A DNA stretch of 64,000 nucleotides. It comes from Ruminococcus sp. (GTDB lineage Bacteria > Bacillota > Clostridia > Oscillospirales > Acutalibacteraceae). Made by a program: the position numbers and the translations under genes. The stretch's first letter is position 1. Every line of letters begins with the position of its first letter. Positions 27,701 to 35,872 of this stretch are shown here, in pieces. The stretch is taken from NCBI GenBank assembly GCA_017411385.1, contig JAFQQF010000016.1, positions 141,448 to 205,447 on the forward strand, written 5' to 3'. Below the pieces are notes generated by a model. It was not told the DNA's origin, did not search any database, and worked only from the letters and a program-made list of their open reading frames with translations.

Positions 27701-27739
27701 AAGCTTTTTTGCCTTGGGGGTATCGGCTGTTTTAACCAT
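24707..27739 (-). CDS. YfhO-family multi-pass membrane glycosyltransferase (GT-C type)
   Basis: The 1010-residue protein has a cytoplasmic N-terminus, then about a dozen hydrophobic helices (from YIILAFLVPFCLMTVAF on), a large extracellular part (about 520-860) and a final helix (DGFVLGVVAFVIAVLLFAAM). The loop WGDKQMLVVDLWHQYYPFLVDLQDKLQSGGSLFWTWSVGLGSNF is the YfhO signature with the Asp that is catalytic in GT-C enzymes. YfhO proteins transfer a sugar from undecaprenyl phosphate to wall or lipid acceptors outside the membrane, working with a CsbB-type transferase and a GtrA-type flippase. Both partners are encoded divergently at 28021 and 28961. A very acidic C-terminal tail of about 60 residues (EETEKIAEEAVEETPEVDNI) is added. 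Confidence 0.85.
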   Translation of the reverse strand: MVKTADTPKAKKLTGKRAEGFFSNNVYIILAFLVPFCLMTVAFAVYKIAPFGIFATMVESVGYHLGQLFPSWGINANPNTANPWGDKQMLVVDLWHQYYPFLVDLQDKLQSGGSLFWTWSVGLGSNFIAMMSYYLLSPLNFLSVFIPKDALVGYLAVATVIKISCAGMFTAIAFRIIFKRNDISLVIFSVMFALCSFNMGYYWCTIWLDSVAMLPLVVAGTICLLRDGKFKLFTISLALAVVFNYYIGLFICAAVLFTAIGYTVSCWNSFKKSFKDLLRTIICSVTALLMTAPVTIPAFLALQNCYKSTNTFPKRFDINIGTDDAEGVFEALHLIVSNLTSFIEPTSKEGLPNVACGLLCIALLGVFFCARKIKLSERIFCLSSLLFMFVSFIFRHLDYIWHGFHYPNMLPYRFSFLVSFLLIYMAFRAFTLIEKSSYLDVLISALVFALLIVGYYLREEEKFNKATAIASIAVGGLMLVVLLLYTFKLLPKKAMCLLLCLLVVGEMCATAIIGVGTVGTTTTSGYPKDVVNVDRVVSHIDKWAEEGDPDIFRTEVSDTQTLNDGALNSYNGISVFNSMANVSITKYTEYLGCSGWKAGNRYTYYESSPVTNVLLNLKYIIARSGSAVYNSYLEEADRSGNTVVYENTAYLPMGYMTNSELQNFVVEDNTTNPFENQIKFWQLATGIEEPVYTQLFVKDVGHSNSDLLTYSKSSEGTYTFSPKDKTAEKHVKFNYYPEEDSLLFGYFYVSGAEGKGNVYLNDANRSSMNVKQPCLFSIGEIKGGEKVSLYCTLKPDASSSVRAFCYALNKDVFEEGMKILGESTLKATKASDTVLEGIINTNRDGLLYTSIPYEKGWTVTVDGEKAEMVVVGDGVCAVKLRQGHHTVKFSYTPDGFVLGVVAFVIAVLLFAAMCLLTSNKFRDKAYASPVVWLFTIKLYEKKKKVIEADIAENTESAEKTEASESEQISESSEIVATEEETEKIAEEAVEETPEVDNIEGENSSENTTEE

Positions 27740-27822
27740 TTATTTATTCCTCCCAATATTAGAATAAAGCTTGTGCCGAGAAGAAAAGCTCCTCTTGACA
27801 CGGACACATAAATATACAGATT

Positions 27823-27851
27823 AATTATACCATTAAATTTGTATAAGGTAA
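27823..27851 (-). promoter_or_regulatory. Predicted promoter of the YfhO-family gene
   Basis: Minus strand TTTACC (27851-27846), 17-base spacer, TATAAT (27828-27823). Confidence 0.5.
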
Positions 27852-27906
27852 ACTGCTTTTTATAAAAATATCAGAAAATAAATTATTATTACTTTGTTTT
27901 GCTGTG

Positions 27907-27935
27907 TAGACTTTTTTAGATATACGTGATATAAT
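27907..27935 (+). promoter_or_regulatory. Predicted promoter of the CsbB-like/GtrA-like pair
   Basis: TAGACT (27907-27912), 17-base spacer, TATAAT (27930-27935). It is divergent from the YfhO promoter, with about 55 bases between the two. Confidence 0.55.
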
Positions 27936-28020
27936 ATATCCGTATATGTATGTTTTTTTGAAAATGTACTGAAATTCAAGAAAAAACTCAGAATTCATAA
28001 GGTATTATGAGGTGAAGAAT

Positions 28021-28959
28021 ATGAAAACCGTAGACATAGTAGTGCCTTGCTTTAACGAAGAAGAGGTGCTTCCCGAGTTTATAAGAGTTACAAACGAGGT
28101 TATTGCCACATTGCCCCAGTACAGCTTCCGCTATATTCTGGTAAATGACGGCAGCCGCGACAAAACCCTGCTTGTTATGATGAAGCTTGCCGAGCAGTTT
28201 AGTAATGTAAAATACATTTCTTTTTCCAGAAACTTCGGCAAGGAGTCTGCAATGTATGCAGGACTTGAGCACACAACTGCAGATTATGTAATTGTAATGG
28301 ATGCAGACTTGCAGCATCCGCCCATAATGTTCCCCAAGATGCTGGAAGAGATTGAAAACGGCCACGATTGCTGTGCACTCTACCGTGAGGAGAAGGAGCG
28401 TAAAGACGGCTTTATCCGCACAGCTTTTTCAAACCTTTTCTTCAATCTTCAGAACTCAATGACAGATGTTAAGATGCCCAAGGGTGCAGTTGACTACCGC
28501 GTTATGTCCCGTCAGATGATTGATGCAATCCTCTCTATGTCTGAGGTGCAGAGATTTTCCAAGGGTATTTTCTGCTGGGTAGGTTTTGATACAAAATGGA
28601 TTCCTTATGAGAACGTAGAGCGTACCATCGGCACATCAAGCTGGAATTTCTTTGGACTTTTCCGCTATGCAATTGACGGTATTGTGTGCTTCTCCGTTTC
28701 TCCTTTAAGATGGCTTATCATCATCGGTATTCTGATGCTTGTTGCCGCCTTTGGCTTGGGAATTGCTATGATATTTATGGCAATTTTTGCAAGTGTGGGT
28801 GTGTTTATGCCTGTGCTGTGTGCACTCTTTGCAGTTGGCGGAATACTTGAGCTTTCTATGGGAGTGCTTGGTGAATACGTAGGCAGAACCTATATTCAGG
28901 CAAAGGACAGACCTATTTACATTGCAAAAGTTAAAAACATAGAAAAGGCAGAAAGATAA
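28021..28959 (+). CDS. GT2 undecaprenyl-phosphate glycosyltransferase (CsbB/DPM1-like)
   Basis: A GT-A family 2 domain (about 1-225) starts MKTVDIVVPCFNEEEVLPEF and carries YILVNDGSRDKT, SFSRNFGKESAMYAGLEH and the metal-binding VMDADLQHPP (DxD). The later QRFSKGIFCWVGFDTKWIPY region has the Q-R-x-x-R-W-like catalytic segment of polyprenyl-phosphate transferases. Two membrane helices follow (about 230-255 and 262-287). Such enzymes charge undecaprenyl phosphate with a sugar at the inner face. Start ATG 28021, gaggtga 6 bases upstream, preferred to the GTG at 28012. One base separates it from the GtrA-like gene. Confidence 0.9.
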   Translation: MKTVDIVVPCFNEEEVLPEFIRVTNEVIATLPQYSFRYILVNDGSRDKTLLVMMKLAEQFSNVKYISFSRNFGKESAMYAGLEHTTADYVIVMDADLQHPPIMFPKMLEEIENGHDCCALYREEKERKDGFIRTAFSNLFFNLQNSMTDVKMPKGAVDYRVMSRQMIDAILSMSEVQRFSKGIFCWVGFDTKWIPYENVERTIGTSSWNFFGLFRYAIDGIVCFSVSPLRWLIIIGILMLVAAFGLGIAMIFMAIFASVGVFMPVLCALFAVGGILELSMGVLGEYVGRTYIQAKDRPIYIAKVKNIEKAER

Positions 28960-28960
28960 A

Positions 28961-29419
28961 ATGGCAAAAATTAAAGAACTCTTCCTTAAATATAAGGAAA
29001 TTATAATGTACCTTGTTTTCGGAGTGCTCACTACCTTGGTAAGCTGGGGAAGCTACGCTTTGTTTGAGATTGCCTTCGGATTTTTCATTAAGAACACAAT
29101 AGTGCTTTCCTCTGTGGCAAACGTGCTTTCTTGGATTGTTGCCGTGCTCTTTGCATTTATTACCAATAAGCTCTGGGTGTTTGAAAGCAAAAGCTTCAAG
29201 GGTGCAACGGTTGTGAAGGAGCTGGGTGCTTTTGTAGGCTCAAGACTTCTCACAGGTGTGCTTGAATGGTTCGGAGTACCCCTGCTGATGCTTATAGGAC
29301 TTGACCAGTCAATCCTCGGCATTGAGGGTATGCTTGCAAAGATTCTTATCAGTGTGATTGTGGTTATCCTCAACTACATTCTCAGCAAGCTCCTTGTTTT
29401 CAGAAATAAAAAGAAATAA
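28961..29419 (+). CDS. GtrA/GtcA-family membrane protein (predicted lipid-linked sugar flippase)
   Basis: The 152-residue protein has four hydrophobic helices, with YLVFGVLTTLVSWGSYALF (about 17-35), NVLSWIVAVLFAFITNKLWVFES (about 54-76) and the closing ILISVIVVILNYILSKLLVFRNK. The NKLWVF and NY-SK--VFR motifs are GtrA family signatures. GtrA/GtcA proteins move undecaprenyl-phosphate-sugar across the membrane. It immediately follows the CsbB-like gene, and with the divergent YfhO gene completes the known three-part arrangement. Confidence 0.9.
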   Translation: MAKIKELFLKYKEIIMYLVFGVLTTLVSWGSYALFEIAFGFFIKNTIVLSSVANVLSWIVAVLFAFITNKLWVFESKSFKGATVVKELGAFVGSRLLTGVLEWFGVPLLMLIGLDQSILGIEGMLAKILISVIVVILNYILSKLLVFRNKKK

Positions 29420-29432
29420 CATAAAAAAGATA

Positions 29433-29468
29433 AAACCGATGTGATTTTTGAAGTCACATCGGTTTTTT
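29433..29468 (+). terminator. Terminator after the GtrA-like gene
   Basis: Arms aaaccgatgtga and tcacatcggttt followed by TTTT. Confidence 0.85.
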
Positions 29469-29475
29469 GTTGCTA

Positions 29476-30336
29476 TTAATTCTCTGCTTTCAGGCCTGTG
29501 AGTTCTTCAAACACAGGCAGTTCATAACAAGGAAAGAAAAGTCCCCACTGTTCGTCATTGTGAGTGAAATGAAGAATGTAGTAAGAATCTATGAGTAATT
29601 CGTTTCCCTCTACGGAAATATTATATGACTCATATTTTTTGGAATTAAAGGGTTCGGGTTTTATCCAATAAGGAATTTTTATGTACTCGTTTACTTTTGT
29701 GATTTTCGTGAAAGAATCCAGACTGACAGCGAATTTATCAAGAGCAGTGGCAATGCACAAAAAATTATCCTCAATATAGAAGTAATAACTTGCATTGATG
29801 TAGGGGGATTTTCTTTTGTCTTCCGGAATAGGGATTCTTATTCCGTTTTTTTCTTTATAATGGCAAAAGAGCATATCCGCAAGAATTGCATTTTCGGGAA
29901 TCTTTAATTCCTTTCGGATTTTGTCTTCAAGTAAGTTTACTCTCTTAGTTAATTCTTTGAACTCTTTGCTTTCTGTAACGTTTTTTCTTCTGTCGGTAAT
30001 AACTTTTTTAAGAATAAAAAATCCTGCCAGACCTGTTGCAAAAAGTAAAAAAGCAACGAAAATTCCAAATGCATTCTCTTCAGTTATGTTTACAGGTTTA
30101 AAAACATAGGGAGCAATATACATAACTGTGCTGAATGCAAGCACAAGACAAAAAGTGTTAAGAATCAAAAGAACTTTTGGAATGCGGAGTTTCTTTTCGT
30201 ATTCCATTTGTTCTCTTGAAAGAGCATTGCGTTCTTCAAATGTTTCCTGACTTACGTCTGCAGTATTAAACTCCGCACCGTTGGGGTAGCGGTTACTGTC
30301 GTCCAAGGTTCGGTCTATCTGCAAAAAAGGTTTCAC
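29476..30336 (-). CDS. Two-helix membrane protein of unknown function
   Basis: No family recognised. The 286-residue product has a polar N-terminal 50 residues, two membrane helices (about 54-76, LLILNTFCLVLAFSTVMYIAP, and 89-109, IFVAFLLFATGLAGFFILKK), a short Lys/Glu coiled-coil-like piece (KEFKELTKRVNLLEDKIRKEL) and a C-terminal soluble domain rich in aromatic residues. Start is GTG 30336 with aaagggtgg upstream. It follows lepA by 21 bases and is probably cotranscribed with it. Confidence 0.65.
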   Translation of the reverse strand: MKPFLQIDRTLDDSNRYPNGAEFNTADVSQETFEERNALSREQMEYEKKLRIPKVLLILNTFCLVLAFSTVMYIAPYVFKPVNITEENAFGIFVAFLLFATGLAGFFILKKVITDRRKNVTESKEFKELTKRVNLLEDKIRKELKIPENAILADMLFCHYKEKNGIRIPIPEDKRKSPYINASYYFYIEDNFLCIATALDKFAVSLDSFTKITKVNEYIKIPYWIKPEPFNSKKYESYNISVEGNELLIDSYYILHFTHNDEQWGLFFPCYELPVFEELTGLKAEN

Positions 30337-30357
30337 AAAACCACCCTTTCGAACAAA

Positions 30358-32169
30358 TCAATCCGTATCCAGCTTGAGAACTGCCATAAAAGCTTCCTGA
30401 GGCACTTCAACTGTGCCCAGCTGACGCATACGCTTTTTACCCTCTTTCTGCTTTTCAAGGAGCTTCTTCTTTCGGGTAATGTCACCGCCGTAGCACTTTG
30501 CAAGAACGTCTTTACGCATTGCCTTAACGGTTTCGCGTGCAATAATCTTACCGCCGATGCAAGCCTGAATGGGCACCTCGAAGAGCTGTCTGGGGATTTT
30601 CTCCTTGAGCTTTTCTGCCATTTTTCTGGCTCTGGGGTAGGCCTTTTCTGAATGGATAATAAACGAAAGTGCATCAACAATATCGCCGTTGAGCATAATG
30701 TCAAGCTTAACAAGCTGGCTCTGGCGATACTCTTTCAGCTCATAGTCAAAGGAAGCGTAGCCTCTTGTTCTTGATTTCAGAGTGTCGAAGAAGTCGTAAA
30801 CAATCTCTGCCAAGGGAAGCTCGTAGTGAATGTCAACTCGGTCGGAGTCGATGTAGGTCATACCGATAAACACGCCTCTGCGTTCCTGACAAAGCTCCAT
30901 AATGTTGCCTACATAGTCAGAGGGTGCGTAAATGTGTGCATCGGTAAAAGGCTCCTCGGCAGAAGCGATGTGTGCAGGGTCGGGATAGTTTGTGGGGTTG
31001 TCAATCATCTGCACCGTGCCGTCTGTGAGAGTTATGCGGTAACTTACGGAAGGTGCTGTGGTGATAAGGTCAAGGTTAAACTCACGTTCGAGTCGCTCCT
31101 GAATAATCTCCATGTGCAAAAGTCCCAAAAATCCGCAACGGAAGCCAAAGCCCAGAGCAACGGAGGTTTCTGCCTCGTAGGTGAGAGAAGCATCGTTGAG
31201 CTTGAGTTTCTCAAGAGCATCACGCAAATCGCCGTAGCGTGCGCCGTCTGCAGGATAAACACCGCAGTAAACCATCGACTGGATTTCGCGGTAGCCGGGC
31301 AGGGGATTTTCTGCAGGGTTTTCTTTGAGAGTAACCGTGTCGCCAACCTTTGCATCGCCTAATGTTTTGATGGAAGCTGTGATGTAGCCTACCTCACCTG
31401 CATGGAGAGTGTCCTTGGGCACAAGAGAAACCGCACCCATGGTACCAAGCTCTACAACTGCGAAGGTGGAGCCTGTCTGCATAAGCTTGAACTCATCTCC
31501 TACGCTTATCTTACCCTCTTTTACTCGCACGTAAATAATAACGCCTTTGTAGGAGTCGTAAACGCTGTCAAAAATCATAGCTCTGAGAGGTGCATTGATG
31601 TCGCCCTCGGGAGCAGGCACATCCTGAACAATACGCTCCATAACTGCGTGGATGTTGATGCCGTTCTTTGCAGAGATTTCGGGTGCATCCTGTGCAGGAA
31701 TACCGATAATATCCTCAATCTCGTTTTTTATTCTGGCAGGGTCCGCGCTGATAAGGTCGATTTTGTTCACGACGGGTACGATTTCAAGTCCCGAGTCAAC
31801 TGCAAGGTAGGTGTTTGCAAGGGTCTGAGCCTCAATACCTTGAGTAGCATCAACAACCAGCACCGCGCCCTCACAAGCCGCAAGGCTTCTGGATACCTCG
31901 TAGTTAAAGTCAACGTGGCCTGGGGTGTCGATGAGGTTGAAGATGTAATCTTCTCCGTCATCTGCCTTGTATTTAAGGGTTACGGCACGTGCCTTAATGG
32001 TAATGCCTCTCTCCTTTTCAAGCTCCATATCGTCAAGAATCTGGTCCTGCATCTGACGCTCTGTAACCGAGCTTGTTTCCTCAAGAATTCGGTCTGCCAG
32101 AGTGGATTTGCCGTGGTCAATATGTGCGATAATACTGAAATTTCTAATTTTACTTTGCTCAAATGCCAA
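30358..32169 (-). CDS. lepA: Elongation factor 4 (LepA, ribosome back-translocase)
   Basis: LepA is a translational GTPase related to EF-G that acts in ribosome assembly and back-translocation. G1 is [10 protein letters not shown]3 DTPGHVDF and G4 NKIDL; the LepA-specific C-terminal domain includes [22 protein letters not shown] place the start at TTG 32169 ([14 protein letters not shown]): gaggtgat is 5 bases upstream, whereas the GTG at 32178 lies inside that binding site. 603 residues. A strong promoter is upstream; the divergent neighbour is the Rieske-FAD gene. Confidence 0.97.
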   Translation of the reverse strand: MAFEQSKIRNFSIIAHIDHGKSTLADRILEETSSVTERQMQDQILDDMELEKERGITIKARAVTLKYKADDGEDYIFNLIDTPGHVDFNYEVSRSLAACEGAVLVVDATQGIEAQTLANTYLAVDSGLEIVPVVNKIDLISADPARIKNEIEDIIGIPAQDAPEISAKNGINIHAVMERIVQDVPAPEGDINAPLRAMIFDSVYDSYKGVIIYVRVKEGKISVGDEFKLMQTGSTFAVVELGTMGAVSLVPKDTLHAGEVGYITASIKTLGDAKVGDTVTLKENPAENPLPGYREIQSMVYCGVYPADGARYGDLRDALEKLKLNDASLTYEAETSVALGFGFRCGFLGLLHMEIIQERLEREFNLDLITTAPSVSYRITLTDGTVQMIDNPTNYPDPAHIASAEEPFTDAHIYAPSDYVGNIMELCQERRGVFIGMTYIDSDRVDIHYELPLAEIVYDFFDTLKSRTRGYASFDYELKEYRQSQLVKLDIMLNGDIVDALSFIIHSEKAYPRARKMAEKLKEKIPRQLFEVPIQACIGGKIIARETVKAMRKDVLAKCYGGDITRKKKLLEKQKEGKKRMRQLGTVEVPQEAFMAVLKLDTD

Positions 32170-32202
32170 GAGTATCACCTCAAAACATAAAAATACATAA
32201 TA

Positions 32203-32231
32203 ATTATAGCATAATGTTTTTTTGCTGACAA
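32203..32231 (-). promoter_or_regulatory. Predicted promoter of lepA
   Basis: Minus strand TTGTCA (32231-32226), 17-base spacer, TATAAT (32208-32203). Confidence 0.65.
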
Positions 32232-32288
32232 TAAGCTTTGCGATTATTTGGAGGAAAAGTTGTCAAAAATACCAAAGAGGTGATTATC

Positions 32289-33617
32289 TTGAAAAGCTTA
32301 TGGCAAGAGATTGAATTTGAAAAGCGTGGCAGATTATACGGAACACAGGTGGCGGACTGCACGGTTATTGGCGCAGGAATGGCAGGACTGCTCACAGCTT
32401 ACGAGCTTCAGAAAAGAGGCTTCGGGGTAATTGTACTGGAGGCAGACAGGGTGTGCTCGGGTGCAACCGCCAACACAACGGCAAAGCTTACGGCTCAGCA
32501 CGGACTGAAATATGATAAGTTAATCAGAAAGCACGGACTTGGTGTTGCAAAGGCATATTACGAGAGTAACACAAGAGGAATTAATAAATACGAAAAGCTC
32601 ACAAGAGAGCTCAATGTAGAGTGCGATTTCTCTGCGTTGCCTGCATATATCTACGGCAGGTACTCTCTTTATGAGGTGGAAAAAGAAGCCTTGGCGGCAG
32701 ATAAAATCGGTGCTATGTATAGGTTAACAAAGGATACCTCTCTGCCTTTTCAGGTTAAGGGGGCACTTCGATTTGAAAATCAGGCTCAGTTTCACCCGTT
32801 GAAGTTTGCACAAGCAATAGCCAAAAACCTTGTGATTTACGAGAACACACCTGTGATTGACATAGAAGACGGCAAGGTGACAACTATGGAGGGTGAGGTG
32901 CGTACTCAATATATAGTAAACACTACCCACTATCCCATAATAAATCTGCCCGGGCTTTATTTTCTCAGACAGCATCAGGAGAAATCCTATTGCATCAGCT
33001 TGAAAACATACAGGACTCTTGACGGAGTGTACTTGGGAGCAGACGAGGACAGAAGCTTTCGAAGCTTTCCTGAGGGTGTTATTATTGGCGGAGAAAGCCA
33101 CCGCACAGGCGAAAACCGCAAGGGCGGATGCTTGTGCCGACTCAAAGAAAAGGCACAGGAGTATTATCCCGAGGGGGAAATTACTGCTGTGTGGTCCAAT
33201 CAGGATGCTATGACTCACGACTCTTTGCCCTTTATTGGCAGATACAGTGCCTTTGCACCCAGAATGTTTGTAGCTACAGGCTTTGGCAAGTGGGGAATGA
33301 GCCTGTCCGCTGTGGCAAGCGAGCTGATTTCTGACCTTATTTGTGACAGAAAAAATGAATATGAAAGGCTGTATTCGCCTCGGAGGGTGAAGCTCAAAGC
33401 AGCTTTTGCTTCCTTTGCCGTGGATGCGGGTTATTCTGTGAAGGGCTTGGCAGAGGGAGTTTTCAGCAGTAAGGAAAAGCGATGCACACATCTTGGGTGC
33501 AGACTTCTGGAAAACAAAGACGAAGGGGTGCTGGAGTGCCCTTGTCACGGTTCTCAGTTTGATAAAACGGGAAAAGTTCGATTTTCTCCTGCAAAAAAGA
33601 ATATAAAGCAAAGCTAA
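32289..33617 (+). CDS. FAD-dependent oxidoreductase with C-terminal Rieske [2Fe-2S] domain
   Basis: The N-terminal part is a DAO/glycine-oxidase-like flavoprotein: CTVIGAGMAGLLTAYELQKRG and VIVLEADRVCSGATANTTAKLT, with the closing MFVATGFGKWGMSLSAVASELI. The last 45 residues hold a Rieske motif, CTHLGC...CPCHGSQFD, whose two Cys and two His bind a [2Fe-2S] cluster. The same fusion is common in Firmicutes and Bacillus and is thought to oxidise amines or amino acids with electrons passed to the cluster; substrate unknown. Start is TTG 32289, with agaggtgat 4 bases upstream. 442 residues. Confidence 0.88.
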   Translation: MKSLWQEIEFEKRGRLYGTQVADCTVIGAGMAGLLTAYELQKRGFGVIVLEADRVCSGATANTTAKLTAQHGLKYDKLIRKHGLGVAKAYYESNTRGINKYEKLTRELNVECDFSALPAYIYGRYSLYEVEKEALAADKIGAMYRLTKDTSLPFQVKGALRFENQAQFHPLKFAQAIAKNLVIYENTPVIDIEDGKVTTMEGEVRTQYIVNTTHYPIINLPGLYFLRQHQEKSYCISLKTYRTLDGVYLGADEDRSFRSFPEGVIIGGESHRTGENRKGGCLCRLKEKAQEYYPEGEITAVWSNQDAMTHDSLPFIGRYSAFAPRMFVATGFGKWGMSLSAVASELISDLICDRKNEYERLYSPRRVKLKAAFASFAVDAGYSVKGLAEGVFSSKEKRCTHLGCRLLENKDEGVLECPCHGSQFDKTGKVRFSPAKKNIKQS

Positions 33618-33647
33618 GACTTGAAGCCTTTATTGTCATTTACACTC

Positions 33648-33676
33648 TTGTAAAAAGTGCTTTTTTGTGATATAAA
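33648..33676 (+). promoter_or_regulatory. Predicted promoter of the C_GCAxxG_C_C gene
   Basis: TTGTAA (33648-33653), 17-base spacer, TATAAA (33671-33676). Confidence 0.45.
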
Positions 33677-33713
33677 GAACACAGAGTTTTTTACAGAAAA
33701 AGAGGCGTTCATT

Positions 33714-34166
33714 ATGGCAACAAAGGCAGAAATCGCAAAGGAGCTTTTTCTTAAAGGCTACAACTGCTCCCAGTCGGTGTTTGGTGCATTTTGCGAGGAT
33801 TTCGGAATAGATATTCAGACAGGGCTTATGCTTTCCTCAGGCTTTGGCGGCGGATTTGCAAGAAAACGCGAGGTTTGCGGAGCAGTAAGCGGTGCGGTTA
33901 TGGTGCTGTCTTTAATTCACGGCTACAGTACAACAGATGATGCGCAGGCAAAAATACAGCTTTACGAAGAAGTGCGAAAGGTGCTCAAAGCCTTTGAGGA
34001 TGAAACAGGCAGTATAATCTGCCGTGAGCTTTTAGGTCTTGAGGAAAAGGAGTCGGTACCCACTCCCGAGGCTCGCACAAAGGAGTATTACAAAAAACGT
34101 CCCTGTGCAGAGCTTGTATATCTTGCGGCACAATGTGTTGAAAATCACATTGAAGGTCTGAAATAA
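33714..34166 (+). CDS. C_GCAxxG_C_C family redox-type protein
   Basis: The start is ATG 33714 after agagg. The 150-residue product contains GYNCSQSVFGAF, LSSGFGGGFARKREVCGAVSGAVMVLSL, a Cys in IICRELLG and another in KRPCAELV: the spaced-cysteine pattern that names the C_GCAxxG_C_C family. The family is widespread in anaerobes and is suspected to bind a metal or act in redox chemistry, but its function is not established. The neighbours (Rieske flavoprotein before, M14 peptidase after) are in the same direction. Confidence 0.85.
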   Translation: MATKAEIAKELFLKGYNCSQSVFGAFCEDFGIDIQTGLMLSSGFGGGFARKREVCGAVSGAVMVLSLIHGYSTTDDAQAKIQLYEEVRKVLKAFEDETGSIICRELLGLEEKESVPTPEARTKEYYKKRPCAELVYLAAQCVENHIEGLK

Positions 34167-34233
34167 TCAAAAATCGGGTGATTATTGCTTTTGATTTTTC
34201 ATAGTCTTTACTACTAAAATTTGGAGTGAGGCT

Positions 34234-35115
34234 ATGAAAAACTGCAAAATCATCAATCCCATTTATCCTTATAATTACCAGAGGATGTGCCTTAGTATTG
34301 CACGCCTTGTAAGGCAATATGGGGAAATACTCTGCACAGAGCAGGGTGGGCGGAGCACGCAAGGCAGATGCATACCACTTGTATCCTTGGGAAAAGGAAA
34401 AAAGAAAGTACTCGCAGTAGGGGCAATACACGGCAGAGAATATGTAAGTGCAGGGTATCTTCTTATGTGCATGGAGGAATATGCCAAGGCTTTTTGCAGC
34501 AAGGAGCTTTACTGCGGCTTTGATTTAAGAAAGCTTATTTCGGAGTATACTCTTCATTTTGTTCCCGTTGCAAACCCCGATTCCGTGGAGATTGCATTGG
34601 GAAGGGCAAGACCGTCGGTACAGGTACAGGATTTTAACAGCTATTTTTACAAGAACAATGCAAACGATGTTAATATAAATGCAAATTTTCCCTTTGAGTG
34701 GCAAAGTGTTCCCAAAAGCCGTCAGGGTGGCGAGAGTGCAGGCAGTGAGGCGGAAACAAAGTTATTGATGAAGCTTTGCGAAACACACAGATATGAAAAA
34801 ATGTTTTCTTTTCATTCAAGAGGGGATTGCATTTACTGGAGAGATGAGAAAAACGGAGAAATCCAAAAGGACAAAGAGCTTTCGGAAAAGCTAAGTGCTG
34901 GGTGTGGCTTTTCTCTTTGCCCTGTTACAGAGAACGCTGAGGACTACTCAGGCGGTTTTGAAAACTGGTTCAGATACAGGTTCGCAAGGCCTGCATTGTG
35001 TATAGAGCTTGTGCGTGACGAGAATGCCCCCTTTGACCTTTGCTGCCGTGAATTTTTCACTCTTACAAGGTGGAAGCAGACAAGGTATGCTCTGCTTTTG
35101 TCAGTTGACGATTAA
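34234..35115 (+). CDS. M14-family zinc carboxypeptidase, cytoplasmic
   Basis: The zinc ligands are in place: HGRE (His66, Glu69) and the later His194 in FSFHSRGD; the catalytic Glu258 is in LCIELV. The middle ANPDSVEI and NDVNINANFPFEW segments match the gamma-D-glutamyl-(L)-meso-diaminopimelate peptidase I branch (ENP1-like), which trims peptidoglycan peptides. No signal peptide is present, so it should act on imported wall peptides in the cytoplasm. 293 residues. Confidence 0.85.
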   Translation: MKNCKIINPIYPYNYQRMCLSIARLVRQYGEILCTEQGGRSTQGRCIPLVSLGKGKKKVLAVGAIHGREYVSAGYLLMCMEEYAKAFCSKELYCGFDLRKLISEYTLHFVPVANPDSVEIALGRARPSVQVQDFNSYFYKNNANDVNINANFPFEWQSVPKSRQGGESAGSEAETKLLMKLCETHRYEKMFSFHSRGDCIYWRDEKNGEIQKDKELSEKLSAGCGFSLCPVTENAEDYSGGFENWFRYRFARPALCIELVRDENAPFDLCCREFFTLTRWKQTRYALLLSVDD

Positions 35116-35200
35116 ACTCTTTACAATTAGTTTTTATATATACACAAAGCCGTCACATTCATAGTATATGCTGATTGCAGAAAGCTAAGAGGTGAAAGGA

Positions 35201-35872
35201 ATGTCAAAGCTTCTTATTGTTGACGATGAATTCAGAATTAGAGAAATAATCAAGAAATATGCCGAGTTTGAGGGACACACCTGCACAGAGGCGAAAAATG
35301 GTATGGAGGCTGTGGAGAAAGCCCGAGCAGAGGATTTTGACCTTATTATTATGGATATTATGATGCCTGAGCTTGACGGCTTCTCTGCCTGCAGAGAAAT
35401 CCGCAAACACAGCACAACTCCCATAATTGTTCTCTCTGCAAGAGGTGAGGAGTACGACAGAATCCACGGCTTTGAGCTTGGCATTGACGATTATGTTGTT
35501 AAGCCCTTTTCGCCCAAGGAGCTGATGATGAGGGTTTCTGCGGTTATCAAGCGTGCAAAGGGTAATATGCAGGAAAAGGACATCTTTGTTTATGAAAGCT
35601 TGTGTGTGGATTTCAGCGCCCGTATTGTAACCATTGACGGAGAAAGAGTTGAGATGACACCCAAGGAATACGACCTTTTCTTCTATATGGTAAAGAATAA
35701 GGGCATAGCCCTGACAAGAGAAAAGCTCATAAACAAGGTGTGGGGTTATGATTTCTTCGGTGATGACCGTACCCTTGATACTCATATCAAGCTTCTGAGG
35801 AAAAGCCTCCAAAAATACAGTACCTTGATTGTGACTCTGAGAGGAGTTGGCTATCGCTTTGAAGCACAGTGA
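35201..35872 (+). CDS. OmpR-family response regulator
   Basis: The receiver domain (1-115) has the acidic pair Asp8-Asp9, phosphoacceptor Asp52 (LIIMDIMMPELDG), the Ser/Thr in VLSAR and Lys in VVKPFSPKEL. A winged-helix DNA-binding domain follows (MTPKEYDLFFYMVKNKGIALTREKLINKVWGYDFFGDDRTLDTHI). The ATG at 35201 is preceded by agaggtgaaagg. It overlaps the kinase gene that follows, so the two form a two-component pair. The signal is unknown. Confidence 0.93.
   Translation: MSKLLIVDDEFRIREIIKKYAEFEGHTCTEAKNGMEAVEKARAEDFDLIIMDIMMPELDGFSACREIRKHSTTPIIVLSARGEEYDRIHGFELGIDDYVVKPFSPKELMMRVSAVIKRAKGNMQEKDIFVYESLCVDFSARIVTIDGERVEMTPKEYDLFFYMVKNKGIALTREKLINKVWGYDFFGDDRTLDTHIKLLRKSLQKYSTLIVTLRGVGYRFEAQ

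Noticed and set aside
31402-32190. Long plus-strand frame opposite lepA
   Set aside because: Shadow of lepA; Cys- and His-rich composition typical of antisense translation.
32724-33611. 295-codon minus-strand frame opposite the Rieske-FAD gene
   Set aside because: Opposite strand of a recognised flavoprotein; no motifs.
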